Assembly: GCF_004916905.1 (NCBI RefSeq)
Contig: NZ_SDLV01000023.1
Span: 100,613 to 164,612 of the forward strand
DNA from: Chryseobacterium candidae
GTDB lineage: Bacteria; Bacteroidota; Bacteroidia; Flavobacteriales; Weeksellaceae
Length of the DNA: 64,000 nucleotides
Reading direction: 5' to 3'
Shown in pieces: positions 1-9,556 of the stretch. Position 1 is the stretch's first letter, and each line of letters starts with the position of its first letter. The notes below the pieces were generated by a model. It searched no databases. It was not told the origin of the DNA and was given only the letters and a program-made list of their open reading frames with translations. The translations under genes were made by a program, and so were the position numbers.

Positions 1-363
1 ACTAATGATCTGATACCGTATATTGGCAGTTGGCTTTAATATCAGGGAGGAGTTTTTCTGAAAATATATTTGTGAGTTTGATTGCGCAAAGATTCCGTTT
101 GTCATTAGTGGAAAGTCCGGCATCATTACTTTACTATTTCCATCAATCGCTTTTTGAATATAATCAGTATAGTCTACTGTTCCATCCTTCACATACCCTT
201 TGGGAAGTAGTGTTTCAATTTTGAAAAAATCATTAGTTTGAACAGCGATTTTCTGATTTACTATTAAGGAATTATCTACCGTCACCTTATCTTTCCGTTG
301 TGAACAACAGATGATAGAAAAAGTTGACAGAACTAATATTAAAAACGATTTTATAATTTTCAT
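1..363 (-). CDS. partial lipoprotein, pectate-lyase/beta-helix-like N-terminus
   Basis: This open frame of 121 codons starts at the ATG at 363-361 and runs off the left edge without a stop. The N-terminus is a signal peptide with charged residues, a hydrophobic stretch and Cys19-Cys20, so a lipoprotein is likely. The mature part contains DYTDYIQKAIDGNSKVMMPD followed by a segment ending in SSLILKPT. This resembles the start of Pectate_lyase_3-type right-handed beta-helices, where a tdaIQkAId helix precedes the first coil. The start codon overlaps the stop of the upstream CapK-like gene (ATGA), so it belongs to the polysaccharide operon. It may be a polysaccharide-acting or surface-bound enzyme. 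The family is inferred from about 100 residues only. Confidence 0.6.
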   Translation of the reverse strand, partial: MKIIKSFLILVLSTFSIICCSQRKDKVTVDNSLIVNQKIAVQTNDFFKIETLLPKGYVKDGTVDYTDYIQKAIDGNSKVMMPDFPLMTNGIFAQSNSQIYFQKNSSLILKPTANIRYQIIS

Positions 364-1739
364 AATAAATCTTTTATATTATTTTTTACGATTCTATATT
401 TTCCACTGTCTTCTACAGAAATCTCACTTACATAGTGAAGATGTATTTTCATAACATTTCCTACCCGGTCCCTCCAGTTTTGGAGAAATACTTTCTCTAT
501 CTGCTTCGAATAGATATCATGATCAACAACAACATACAGTTCCAATTCATCCAATTTATTCTGTACGGCCTGAAACCTGATGATTCCTTTTGTATCTTTT
601 AAGGTATTGGAAACATTTCCTAAATTGATTTTCCCATTTTCAATCGAATAAATAAAATCATCAATTCTTCCTAAGATTTCTTTTACCAAAGGGTTATTAT
701 TTCCACAGCTGCATGTTTTATCAGCATTTTCAAGTGTTATCGAGTCACCGATATCATATCTAACTAGCGGAGTGGCGGCCGTGGTAAATGAAGTTACCAC
801 TAATCTTCCGGATTGCGCCGGCTGATTATTTTCATCTAAAACTTCAAAAACACCCGTTTGCAGTTCCAAATGAAGGTTTCCTTTCTCACACTCAATAATG
901 AAAGGAGCTCCTTCGGAAGAAGCGTATTGGTTATAAAGTTTTGCTTTAAAAAATTTTTCTATAAAATATCTTGTTTCTTCAGTAATGGTTTCTGCTGTCG
1001 GGAACACTGCTTTTACAGTATTTTCAGGAAAATCATATCCATTGGCAATACCGTATTTGGCAATTTCCAATATGGTAGACGGAAATCCTACTAAATACTC
1101 TGGTCCGAAACGAATTAAATCTTCTACATAATATTTAAGATAGTCATCTTTGATATGGAATGTGGAATAATAGCGAACATGGTGCACAAAATCTGTTTTC
1201 CAAAATACATTCTTCTTAACATCCCTAGCTGTCAATAAATTTTTCCCAGAAAACCATGCTGTTTTTTTTCCCAGTTCATACCCGAATCTGGATCTGAAAT
1301 CATCTAAAAAAGCAAATCTTTCCTGGCTGTCTCTGAAAAAAAACTTCACTTCCAGGGATTTTCCTGTAGTACCTCCTGTTTTGGATTTTTCTAATTTTTC
1401 AGATGTTTTTACCGTTATGGAATCAATATTATTACGAAGTATTTCCTTATTAACGATTGGCAGGCTGGAAATATTATCAATTGATTCAGCATTCTTAATA
1501 GGTCCAATCGAATTTTTATAATAATCTGAATTTTGAATTACAAATTTTATAAAGTCTGAATACCTTTTTTTCTGATATTCTTTTAGCTCTTCTAATGATA
1601 ATGTGCGATTTTCTTTTTTCTCTTTTCTGAAATTTTTATACTCGCCACGATATCTTCTTTTATAGGCCTGTTTGTTATACATATAGACCATAAAGTTCTG
1701 AAGAAAATCAGGTAATAATTGATATACTTTTTCTTTCAT
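360..1739 (-). CDS. CapK/PaaK-like adenylate-forming enzyme (phenylacetate-CoA ligase family)
   Basis: A 459-residue protein of the AMP-forming ligase family related to CapK and phenylacetate-CoA ligase. Visible motifs are the Gly/Thr-rich P-loop-like TGGTTGKS at about 121-128, YASSEG at about 272-277, VRYDIGD at about 326-332 and a CSCG pair at about 343-346. CapK-like members occur in capsule operons of many bacteria and probably activate a carboxylate for modifying a polysaccharide, but their substrates are rarely known. It abuts the GT2 gene with no gap (1739/1740), and its stop overlaps the start of the next gene, so translational coupling is likely. Family assignment is firm; the substrate is unknown. 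Confidence 0.85.
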   Translation of the reverse strand: MKEKVYQLLPDFLQNFMVYMYNKQAYKRRYRGEYKNFRKEKKENRTLSLEELKEYQKKRYSDFIKFVIQNSDYYKNSIGPIKNAESIDNISSLPIVNKEILRNNIDSITVKTSEKLEKSKTGGTTGKSLEVKFFFRDSQERFAFLDDFRSRFGYELGKKTAWFSGKNLLTARDVKKNVFWKTDFVHHVRYYSTFHIKDDYLKYYVEDLIRFGPEYLVGFPSTILEIAKYGIANGYDFPENTVKAVFPTAETITEETRYFIEKFFKAKLYNQYASSEGAPFIIECEKGNLHLELQTGVFEVLDENNQPAQSGRLVVTSFTTAATPLVRYDIGDSITLENADKTCSCGNNNPLVKEILGRIDDFIYSIENGKINLGNVSNTLKDTKGIIRFQAVQNKLDELELYVVVDHDIYSKQIEKVFLQNWRDRVGNVMKIHLHYVSEISVEDSGKYRIVKNNIKDLL

Positions 1740-2543
1740 TTAAAAACCTTGTTTAATCATTAACTTAATAAAGTTTGCAAAATCAATATCCTTCAATAAT
1801 GAAGCATATTTTCTATAGAGTAATTTTTTCAAATATTTTTTCTCATCTAAAGATTTTACTGTAGAGAAGTCCAAATGATAGAGGATAGATCTTGTAATAT
1901 CTGACTTTCCCTTACTATTATTTTCAGCCTCCTGCAAGTATAATTCTGTAACTACTGGAGAATAAGCTATTTCATATTCTCTGGATAACTTTCCCCAAAG
2001 ATCTATATCTTCTCCTCTGGATAACCTTTCATCAAATAATTTTGCTTTTAACAGAGCTTTTTTACTCACACAGACACAAGAGGTATGTATTAATGCTTTT
2101 TTGAAAATTATTTTGAAATAATCTTTAACGATTCCTTCCTTAAGTTCATCCTGTTTTCTATTATCAACAATATTTTCTTCAGAATACTTTCTTGCAAAAT
2201 TCGTAACAAAAACATCTGCTCTACTTTTATATCTGGTAATAAGCTTATTGATTTCCTCCAGATGATTGGGCAACCACTCATCATCAGCATCCAAAAAAGC
2301 AATATATTCAAATTGAGATTTTTCAATCCCTATGTTACGTGCTGAAGAAACACCTCCATTTTCTTTATTGAACAATTTTACTCTTTGATCATTAATTTCA
2401 CTGACGATATCCGGACCTTTATCTTTACTTCCATCATTAATAATAATGATTTCAAAATTCTGATATGTCTGGTTCAGTACCTTACAGATCGTTTCCTTAA
2501 TATATTTTTCTTTGTTATACAAAGGGATTACTACTGATATCAT
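1740..2543 (-). CDS. glycosyltransferase family 2
   Basis: A 267-residue GT-A fold enzyme. The N-terminus reads MISVVIPLYNKEKYI, followed by the nucleotide-binding NDGSKD at about 36-41 and a DxD-type metal site in FLDADDEW (about 83-90). A typical length for capsule GT2 enzymes, with no membrane segment apparent, so it probably works on the inner face of the cytoplasmic membrane, adding a sugar to the lipid-linked repeat unit. Its ATG shares one base with the stop of the EpsG-like gene (TAATG), which indicates coupling. Donor sugar and linkage cannot be read from sequence. Confidence 0.9.
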   Translation of the reverse strand: MISVVIPLYNKEKYIKETICKVLNQTYQNFEIIIINDGSKDKGPDIVSEINDQRVKLFNKENGGVSSARNIGIEKSQFEYIAFLDADDEWLPNHLEEINKLITRYKSRADVFVTNFARKYSEENIVDNRKQDELKEGIVKDYFKIIFKKALIHTSCVCVSKKALLKAKLFDERLSRGEDIDLWGKLSREYEIAYSPVVTELYLQEAENNSKGKSDITRSILYHLDFSTVKSLDEKKYLKKLLYRKYASLLKDIDFANFIKLMIKQGF

Positions 2544-3628
2544 TATTTTAAATTAAACATTAAAAACAGGAAAAAACAAATAAAAAATATTCCAAACAGA
2601 TTGAAAAAACCTATTTTCTGATTGGTTTGGGTGTACGGATACATCAGAAAAGGAATGAAAATCCATGATAAGAAACCAAAACGATCACTAAAAGCCGCGG
2701 AAAACATAAGAAAGAAAAAAGCAGAGGTAAGCATATACGTCACATAAAACCTTTTATACTTTAAATACTCTTCAATATTTCCAATGTTTTTAAGAGTATA
2801 GTATCCAATCACTGCAAAAATGGTATTGAATATAAAGAAGTCTGCCCTAAAACCCGTTTTGTAAGCAACTTTAGCTCCTTTGGAGTAATACTGATCTAAC
2901 CTTTCTTCAACCAAAACATTGATCACAGGTATTTTACCTAGAAGTTCATTTAGATTAAAATTCACTAATGACAGTACCGTAGCAGCTACATAAATCAAAA
3001 ATATTACTTTAAGATTATTAATCCTGGTAGACAGGATGAAGACCATAATAGGGATAATAATTGAAGCATGATTGAAAAATGCAACAATAAAAAACACAAT
3101 GGATAACCATTTTTTCTTATCAAAATAGGTGACTGCCAGAAAAAAGAAAGAGAATGCAATTCCCTGTCTGGTTGTATTAATACCCATCGTTTTAAAGAAG
3201 AACATACTCACTATGATAAAGAAAATCAGAAACCTGTTTTTCTGTGTTAAATTCCGTATGCCTATAATAATGGGTGTTACATATAGCACTGCATTCAATG
3301 TAAAAAAAACTTTATAATTATCACTAATTTTACGGGCAAATAATGAAATAAAATAGATTCCTATATCTTTGAGTTCGTTTAAAGAGCGTACAACTTTAGC
3401 CCCGGTAAAATAGACCAATGATCTTTCTGAATCCGAGCCTACTTTTTTATCTCTGATACCTATCAGTAATATCATCACCAATGCATAAAACAATAATAAG
3501 AAATTCTGAACATCATCAGAATTCTTTCTTCTATAGACATATTCATTAATCAGAATGACAGCAAAAAGAGCCACACTCATATAAATAAGTGTAAATCTTA
3601 AGTCAAATGCATGTATAATAGGATCCAT
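2543..3628 (-). CDS. EpsG-like oligosaccharide polymerase (Wzy role)
   Basis: A 361-residue polytopic membrane protein with about ten hydrophobic segments. The overall pattern, with IGIRDKKVGSDSERS at about 96-110 and NTTRQGIAFSFFFLAV in the middle, is characteristic of the EpsG family, which polymerises repeat units in the periplasm or outer leaflet. In a locus that has Wzx, Wza and Wzc-like proteins but no other polytopic polymerase, it is the natural Wzy candidate. It starts 10 bp after the stop of the upstream glycosyltransferase gene. Wzy-type proteins diverge quickly, so the assignment rests on topology and the GxR-D motif region rather than on catalytic residues. Confidence 0.75.
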   Translation of the reverse strand: MDPIIHAFDLRFTLIYMSVALFAVILINEYVYRRKNSDDVQNFLLLFYALVMILLIGIRDKKVGSDSERSLVYFTGAKVVRSLNELKDIGIYFISLFARKISDNYKVFFTLNAVLYVTPIIIGIRNLTQKNRFLIFFIIVSMFFFKTMGINTTRQGIAFSFFFLAVTYFDKKKWLSIVFFIVAFFNHASIIIPIMVFILSTRINNLKVIFLIYVAATVLSLVNFNLNELLGKIPVINVLVEERLDQYYSKGAKVAYKTGFRADFFIFNTIFAVIGYYTLKNIGNIEEYLKYKRFYVTYMLTSAFFFLMFSAAFSDRFGFLSWIFIPFLMYPYTQTNQKIGFFNLFGIFFICFFLFLMFNLK

Positions 3629-3638
3629 TTTTCTCTTT

Positions 3639-4721
3639 CTACAAATTCTGCATGATACGGTCTAATTCAAGATCATAATTATAACTGCTATAAAATGATT
3701 TTGCATTTCTTGAATATTCTGTATAATTTTCCAAGATACTCTGTAGGGTTTCAGCCACTTTATCTTCTTTTCGGAAATCAATACATTCTCCCATTTTATT
3801 GGTTACAATTGTATTAATAAGTCCTGGAATATCATTTCCAATCATAGGTATTGCAAAGTTAGAAAACTCCCATAATTTGTTGGGCGCACAAAATATATTA
3901 TTCAAAGAAGAATGATCGTATGTTAATATACCAATATCCGCATGGCTGGTTACATGCAAATGATAAGGCGGTGCAACAAACGGAATATGGATAATGGAAG
4001 GACATATAGTCTGTAATTTCTTCAAATACTCTGTTTCCTTACCCATTATAATCAATGCAAAATCTTCTGACTGATTGATGTAACGGCAGATTCCTTCCAA
4101 TTCTCTTTCAGGAAAAATAACTCCCTGGTAGATAATTTTCTTTTTCCCTTTTGCGGATTCCAAAAGGTTTGACAATTCATCAGTTAGAGGGAGATTTCTT
4201 TCAGACAATTCTGAATAAGGCTTATTCAGAATCACCTCCGGGGTTTTATTGAGCTTCCACCAAACCCGAAGTATATTGGCTCTGTCTAAATTTGAACAGA
4301 TGACCATTTTTGCATTTTTTGCAAATTTTTCAAGACCTTTTATATACCTTGGTGCATAATCGAACAGCTCATATAAATTAAGCACATAGTTAAGTGACAG
4401 TAGCTTTTTTCCTAGAGCCAGTGTAGTATCTGCAGCCGGAATCCAGATCAGTTTATCCTGATAATGGTTTTCATGCATAATTTTCCAAAAGGTTGTTCTG
4501 ATCTTAAACCAGTATAAAATCTTGTTGGATGAAGGTTTTATCTCGGTTAAATGAACTTTATAACAAAGACGGTTCAGCTCATCTATTAAGTTTCCTTTCT
4601 CAAAGCCTAAAACAAGATGTATTTTATAACCATTTTTATTCAGATACTTTATAAAAGCCAGTAAAGGAGGGTAATCTGAAACGCAGGTTTTATGAACAAT
4701 TACAATTTCTTTATTCTCCAT
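3639..4721 (-). CDS. glycosyltransferase, GT-B fold (GT4-like)
   Basis: A 360-residue protein with the two-domain GT-B layout. The N-terminal half starts IVIVHKTCVSDYPPLLAFI. The C-terminal half has a beta-alpha-beta pattern (KKIIYQGVIFPERELEGI), then HADIGILTYDHSS and NKLWEFSNFAIPMIGNDIPG, matching the donor-binding region of GT4 enzymes, where an acidic residue contacts the nucleotide sugar. Its start overlaps the 3' end of the pyruvyl transferase gene by 11 bases, so the two are coupled. The donor sugar is unknown; the family call rests on the C-terminal half. Confidence 0.75.
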   Translation of the reverse strand: MENKEIVIVHKTCVSDYPPLLAFIKYLNKNGYKIHLVLGFEKGNLIDELNRLCYKVHLTEIKPSSNKILYWFKIRTTFWKIMHENHYQDKLIWIPAADTTLALGKKLLSLNYVLNLYELFDYAPRYIKGLEKFAKNAKMVICSNLDRANILRVWWKLNKTPEVILNKPYSELSERNLPLTDELSNLLESAKGKKKIIYQGVIFPERELEGICRYINQSEDFALIIMGKETEYLKKLQTICPSIIHIPFVAPPYHLHVTSHADIGILTYDHSSLNNIFCAPNKLWEFSNFAIPMIGNDIPGLINTIVTNKMGECIDFRKEDKVAETLQSILENYTEYSRNAKSFYSSYNYDLELDRIMQNL

Positions 4722-5793
4722 TAAATGTACTGTTATATTTTTTTATAAATTGATTCAACATATCATCTGCTTTTGTTCTCAGCTCCGAAATAGACTTCTC
4801 ATGATTATTTTCTAACTCAGAATTGAGTAAATCACCAAGTGTCACAATATCGAAACGATCATCCCATAAAGCAAATGAAGGAATCTGCTCTGTAAGAATT
4901 CTTAATTTAGGCTCTATTTCAACACAGATTACTTTTTTTCCCAACAACCCGGCAATGATTGCACCGTGGTAACGGGCAGTAATAAATGTAGAAAATGAGT
5001 TTAAAATTTCTATAAAATCATTGATTTGCATTGTTTCAGGATGCCAGACGATACTTTTATAATTCTGTATTCTTTTGATCCATTTCGGATCTTTATCTTT
5101 TGCAAATACAATAAATGTAACGTCCAGATGCGGATTGGAATTAACAAAGTGGATCAGTTGGTCCTGATAATCAGCCGGACTGTTCTTCCAGTCCCAGTCT
5201 CTCACGATAATTCCTATTTTATTGGTATCTTCTGCCTTTGGAACATTTTGAATATGTTTATAAAAATAGGATGAAAATACTACATCAGCTCCTAAGAATG
5301 ATTCAATATTCCAGTCGTTACAGTAATTATAAGAAACCCGATCTCTGACCCCAGTGAACAATGAATCTTTTAATTGATTCTTTGCAAATTCTATAGCCTG
5401 TATATTATTATTAAAAGGTCCTAAACCAAAACCTAGAAAAGCCTTTTCAAAACCAGACACTTCTGCATGATCAGCAGAACTGATTTTCCGAAGTAATTTT
5501 TTTAATATTTTAACCGGATTTTTAGAAATATTATTCTTCATTTTGGTTGCAAGCGTAGATTTTTCTATAAAAGAAAAAAACTGTGTTCCACCACCATACA
5601 CCAATAAATCATCTTTCTGATTATTATTATATGATGAACCGCTTAAAAATTTTAGCACATAATTATTTTCAGCTCCAATAAAGTTCAGTGATTTGTTTTT
5701 AATATTGGCCTTGATAAAATCCTCAAATACAATCATTAATAAATCATCACCAAAATTACTATCACCATATGCTCCTTTTATTGATATATTCAT
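4711..5793 (-). CDS. polysaccharide pyruvyl transferase family protein
   Basis: A 360-residue protein of the CsaB/WcaK-type pyruvyl transferase family. It shows the N-terminal GAYGDSNFGDD motif, GFGLGPF in the middle, ARYHGAIIAGLLGKKVI in the C-terminal half, and typical length. The family moves pyruvate from phosphoenolpyruvate onto a sugar, adding an acidic ketal, although some members act differently. An upstream in-frame ATG at 5859 would add 22 unusual residues inside the flippase gene. The ATG at 5793 overlaps the flippase stop as ATGA and begins directly at the conserved MNISIKGAYGD, so it is chosen here. Confidence 0.85.
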   Translation of the reverse strand: MNISIKGAYGDSNFGDDLLMIVFEDFIKANIKNKSLNFIGAENNYVLKFLSGSSYNNNQKDDLLVYGGGTQFFSFIEKSTLATKMKNNISKNPVKILKKLLRKISSADHAEVSGFEKAFLGFGLGPFNNNIQAIEFAKNQLKDSLFTGVRDRVSYNYCNDWNIESFLGADVVFSSYFYKHIQNVPKAEDTNKIGIIVRDWDWKNSPADYQDQLIHFVNSNPHLDVTFIVFAKDKDPKWIKRIQNYKSIVWHPETMQINDFIEILNSFSTFITARYHGAIIAGLLGKKVICVEIEPKLRILTEQIPSFALWDDRFDIVTLGDLLNSELENNHEKSISELRTKADDMLNQFIKKYNSTFNGE

Positions 5794-7103
5794 GAAATAT
5801 AATATTTTATAAAATAATTTATTATTATAACAATAACTACTACAGATGTAATCAAACAAAGCTTTCGGATTCTTACTTGTATTTTTTCAGATTTCAATAT
5901 ATCCCAATATCTAAAAATAAACATAAAATAAAACCCAATTAAAAATGAAATCGAAATACCTTGTAATCCCAATATTTGTATTAGGACTATACTAGATACA
6001 ATTGAAATAATTGCTCCTAGCAAAGAGGTGATTGTAATTTTTAATGTATTCTTTTCTTTCTGATATTTTAACCCCAGAAAACCTGCGATGGCGTTGAAGC
6101 CTACTCCTAAATATAGAAATGGCATATATTGCCAAGCTTCAAAATATTCTTTGGAAACTAGTATTTTAGTCATTACAGGAGACACCATTCCCAGGAAGAA
6201 AGCTAAAGTTATTTCAAACATAATAAACTTATCTAGCAATCTATTAAAGGTGATATCATCTTTTTCTTTTAAAATACGATCCTGTAATGGCAACAGTAAA
6301 ACAGAATTGATCACTAAAAGCAATGCAGGAAAACGACTGGCTACCGCATACAAACCATTTCCTTCAGCTCCCATATAATGCAGTATAATAAATTTACTGG
6401 CAGAAGATATAGCCCACCAGCTCATTAAGTTGGGGATCAAAGGCAAAGAATAAGATGCCATTGATTTTATAAGCTTAAGATCCCAATACTTAAATTTGAA
6501 ATACTGAATTATCCTTACTTTATATAAAACCAGAATACATGCAACAGTATAAGCTACAATATTGGCAATGAATACGCCTTCAACATTTAACTTTAACAGG
6601 TAAATGAATATGACATTAAAAACAACAATTAAAAAAGTAGTTAAAATCCCGTTGATAGCAAACTGTCTGGTATTCCCCTGCCCTCTTAAAATACTCTGCA
6701 GTAAGGGCAGTAAGCAATTAAGAAAAATCAGTACTATGAAATATCCCTGATACTGAAAGCTGTTAAAAAAAATATAAACAGAAAAGCCAAGACAAAAGAG
6801 AAGATATCCTATACATAATGTTATGATAGAATTGGTCATAATTTTTGCCTTCTCGGTTTCACTGATATATTCTTTATCAATTAGCCATCTGTAGGTAGCA
6901 TCGGAAATCTGTAAAGACACCAATGGTGCAAAAAGACTTATTGTTGTGAGCAGTAAGTCATATTCTCCCAATTCTTTTTTAGTGAGAAAATAGGTATAAA
7001 AAGGGACTAATAAAAATGAAAGAATCTTTGATCCAAAGCTTCCTATGGAATATGTTAAAGTTTCTTTAAACATCTTCTTTTTGATCAGAGAAGATATATT
7101 CAT
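5790..7103 (-). CDS. Wzx-like oligosaccharide flippase
   Basis: A 437-residue integral membrane protein with 12 to 14 predicted hydrophobic segments, of the polysaccharide biosynthesis (MATE-like) flippase family. The N-terminus has TYSIGSFGSKILSFLLVPF and FLTKKELGEYDLL, where the GEYDL/GLY-type motif after the first helix is typical of Wzx. It is expected to move the undecaprenyl-linked repeat unit across the inner membrane for the EpsG-like polymerase to join. It begins directly after the wecB stop codon (7103/7104), and its stop overlaps the next gene's start, placing it firmly in the operon. Confidence 0.87.
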   Translation of the reverse strand: MNISSLIKKKMFKETLTYSIGSFGSKILSFLLVPFYTYFLTKKELGEYDLLLTTISLFAPLVSLQISDATYRWLIDKEYISETEKAKIMTNSIITLCIGYLLFCLGFSVYIFFNSFQYQGYFIVLIFLNCLLPLLQSILRGQGNTRQFAINGILTTFLIVVFNVIFIYLLKLNVEGVFIANIVAYTVACILVLYKVRIIQYFKFKYWDLKLIKSMASYSLPLIPNLMSWWAISSASKFIILHYMGAEGNGLYAVASRFPALLLVINSVLLLPLQDRILKEKDDITFNRLLDKFIMFEITLAFFLGMVSPVMTKILVSKEYFEAWQYMPFLYLGVGFNAIAGFLGLKYQKEKNTLKITITSLLGAIISIVSSIVLIQILGLQGISISFLIGFYFMFIFRYWDILKSEKIQVRIRKLCLITSVVVIVIIINYFIKYYIS

Positions 7104-8222
7104 TTATTTACTTTTTATAAAATTTACAATGCGCTTACAAGCAGTTCCATCTCCATAAGGATTATGCAGTTCTCTCATGGATTGATAGCGTACCGGATCA
7201 TTTAATAAACTTTGCGCTTCTGAGACAATTTTATTTTTATCTGTACCTACAAGAATTACAGTTCCTGCATTCACAGCTTCGGGTCTTTCTGTAGTATCAC
7301 GCATTACCAGCACCGGTTTCCCAAGACTTGGAGCTTCCTCCTGTATACCTCCGGAATCGGTAATGATCAGATAAGACTGGTTCATAAGCCATACAAAAGC
7401 CGGATATGCCAGGGGCGCTATCAGGATTACATTTTTAATATCAGATAAAATTTCATATACCGGCCCTTTTACATTAGGATTCAGATGTACAGGATAAATA
7501 ATCTGAATATCAGGGTTTGTTACAGCTATTTCTTTTAAAGCTTCACAAATATTGATAAATCCCTGCCCATGATTTTCCCTTCTGTGGCCTGTCACCAGTA
7601 TTATTTTTTTAGAAAGATCTATATTGGTCTTAAGGGTTTCTATTTCTGTGTTATCTATATGTTCTACTTTTGCAGAGCTAAAAAATAATGCATCGATCAC
7701 TGTATTTCCTGTAATGAGTATATTTTCTTCTTTGGTGTTCTCAGCTAATAAGTTCTGCTTAGACTGTTCTGTCGGAGCAAAATGATAATCTGCAATACGT
7801 CCTGCTACCTGTCTGTTAATTTCTTCCGGAAATGGAGATCTTTTATCATGGGTTCTTAATCCGGCTTCTACATGGCATACTTGAGCACCGGAATAAAAAC
7901 TTGCAATGCTGGTAGCCATTGTAGTAGTGGTATCCCCATGTACATACACATAATCAGGATTAAAATCTTCCAAAACAGATTTCATTCCTGTAAGAATATC
8001 AGCAGTCAGATTATACAAATTCTGGCCAGGCTTCATGAGATTTAAATCGTAGTCTGGCTTGATATCAAAAAAACTTAAAACCTGATCCAACATCTCTCTA
8101 TGCTGAGCTGTGACACAAACTTTAGTCTCAAATGATGATTCTTTTTGAAATTCCTTTACCAAAGGAGCCATTTTTATAGCTTCGGGTCTTGTTCCAAAAA
8201 CAATCAGATGTCTTTTTTTCAT
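7104..8222 (-). CDS. wecB: UDP-N-acetylglucosamine 2-epimerase (non-hydrolysing)
   Basis: A 372-residue enzyme interconverting UDP-GlcNAc and UDP-ManNAc. All the family hallmarks are present: [13 protein letters not shown] at the N-terminus, HGDTTTT, EAGLRT, FPEEINR, GHRREN and [11 protein letters not shown], including the acidic and histidine residues used for catalysis and UDP binding. A start four codons upstream at 8234 is also possible, but the [10 protein letters not shown] start matches the family better. It lies between the dehydrogenase and the flippase and supplies ManNAc-type precursors. With the dehydrogenase next door it could feed UDP-ManNAcA synthesis. Confidence 0.94.
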   Translation of the reverse strand: MKKRHLIVFGTRPEAIKMAPLVKEFQKESSFETKVCVTAQHREMLDQVLSFFDIKPDYDLNLMKPGQNLYNLTADILTGMKSVLEDFNPDYVYVHGDTTTTMATSIASFYSGAQVCHVEAGLRTHDKRSPFPEEINRQVAGRIADYHFAPTEQSKQNLLAENTKEENILITGNTVIDALFFSSAKVEHIDNTEIETLKTNIDLSKKIILVTGHRRENHGQGFINICEALKEIAVTNPDIQIIYPVHLNPNVKGPVYEILSDIKNVILIAPLAYPAFVWLMNQSYLIITDSGGIQEEAPSLGKPVLVMRDTTERPEAVNAGTVILVGTDKNKIVSEAQSLLNDPVRYQSMRELHNPYGDGTACKRIVNFIKSK

Positions 8223-8242
8223 AATTTTAAGCAAATAAATAT

Positions 8243-9535
8243 TTACAGCCTGGAATCACATTCTTCCAGAACGCCCTTTACATCATAAATAATTCCTCCT
8301 TCCTTCAGATAATCATTCAGATTGATTCCCATAAATTCTTTATGAGCAACTGTAAGGATAATTGCATCAAATTTTTCTTGTGGAATTTCATTCACAACAT
8401 CTAACCCATACTCATGTTTTACTTCTTCAGGTTTAGCCCATGGATCAAAAGTAGTAACATGTAAAGAATAATCTTCAAGCGCCTGAATAACATCTACCGC
8501 TTTGGTATTACGTACATCCGGACAGTTTTCTTTAAACGTTATTCCTAAGTTTAATATTTGAGCTCCATTGATGCTGATCTTCTTTTTGATCATTGTTTTT
8601 ACCAACTGGGAAGCCACATATTGTCCCATGGAATCATTAAGCCGGCGTCCTGCCAATATGATTTCAGGATGATAGCCATTTTCCTGAGCTTTCTGAGCCA
8701 GATAGTAAGGATCTACTCCGATACAATGCCCACCAACCAATCCTGGTTTGAATGGTAAGAAGTTCCATTTGGTTCCTGCTGCTTCCAATACAGCATGTGT
8801 ATCAATTTCCAAAAGGTTGAAAATTTTAGCCAGCTCATTCACAAAAGCAATATTAATATCTCTCTGTGAATTTTCAATTACCTTAGCTGCTTCCGCAATC
8901 TTTATCGTTGGAGCCAGGTGAGTTCCTGCTACAATTACAGATTTATATAAAGTATCTACTACTTCTCCAATTTCCGGTGTAGAACCTGAGGTAACTTTAA
9001 GAATTTTTTCTACAGTGTGTTCTTTATCACCGGGATTAATCCTTTCAGGTGAATAACCTCCAAAGAAATTCTGATTGAATTTAAGTCCTGAAACTTTTTC
9101 CAGAACAGGGATACATTCTTCTTCTGTAGCTCCCGGATATACGGTTGACTCATAGATAACAATATCTCCTTCTGATAATACTTTACCTACAGTTTCTGAA
9201 GATTTATATAATGGAGTCAGATCCGGACGGTTATGTTTGTCTACAGGGGTAGGAACGGTAACGATATAGATGTTTGCATCTTTAATATCATGGATGTCTG
9301 CTGAACAGTACAATCCGTTTTCAGCAGCCTGACTAAAAGGACTTTCGTACTTTAAGACCGCTTTTAGCACATCATCCTCCACTTCAAGAGTACTATCAGT
9401 TCCTGTATTTAATTCTTCAATCCTTTTCTGATTGATATCGAACCCTACAACCGGATATTTTGTTGCAAATAATCTTGCTAAAGGCAACCCTACATATCCT
9501 AACCCAATTACGGCAATTTTATATTGTTTTTCCAC
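8243..9535 (-). CDS. nucleotide sugar dehydrogenase (UDP-HexNAc 6-dehydrogenase, TviB/WbpA type)
   Basis: A 430-residue NAD-dependent UDP-sugar dehydrogenase. The Rossmann motif IGLGYVGLP lies at about 10-18, [14 protein letters not shown] at about 157-170 and the catalytic cysteine at 271 in [13 protein letters not shown]- and C-terminal domains and total length are as expected. The SPERINPG segment is typical of the branch acting on N-acetylated sugars (UDP-GlcNAc or UDP-ManNAc), giving the uronic acid. With the SDR epimerase upstream, the pair resembles TviB/TviC of Vi antigen synthesis; with WecB downstream, UDP-ManNAcA is the alternative product. The sequence alone does not decide between them. 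Confidence 0.9.
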   Translation of the reverse strand: MEKQYKIAVIGLGYVGLPLARLFATKYPVVGFDINQKRIEELNTGTDSTLEVEDDVLKAVLKYESPFSQAAENGLYCSADIHDIKDANIYIVTVPTPVDKHNRPDLTPLYKSSETVGKVLSEGDIVIYESTVYPGATEEECIPVLEKVSGLKFNQNFFGGYSPERINPGDKEHTVEKILKVTSGSTPEIGEVVDTLYKSVIVAGTHLAPTIKIAEAAKVIENSQRDINIAFVNELAKIFNLLEIDTHAVLEAAGTKWNFLPFKPGLVGGHCIGVDPYYLAQKAQENGYHPEIILAGRRLNDSMGQYVASQLVKTMIKKKISINGAQILNLGITFKENCPDVRNTKAVDVIQALEDYSLHVTTFDPWAKPEEVKHEYGLDVVNEIPQEKFDAIILTVAHKEFMGINLNDYLKEGGIIYDVKGVLEECDSRL

Positions 9536-9556
9536 AAAGAATCAATTTAATCTTAT

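Noticed and set aside
30..224. Plus-strand open frame at the left edge
   Set aside because: It lies opposite a better-supported minus-strand lipoprotein that starts at 363 with ATGA coupling and a signal peptide.
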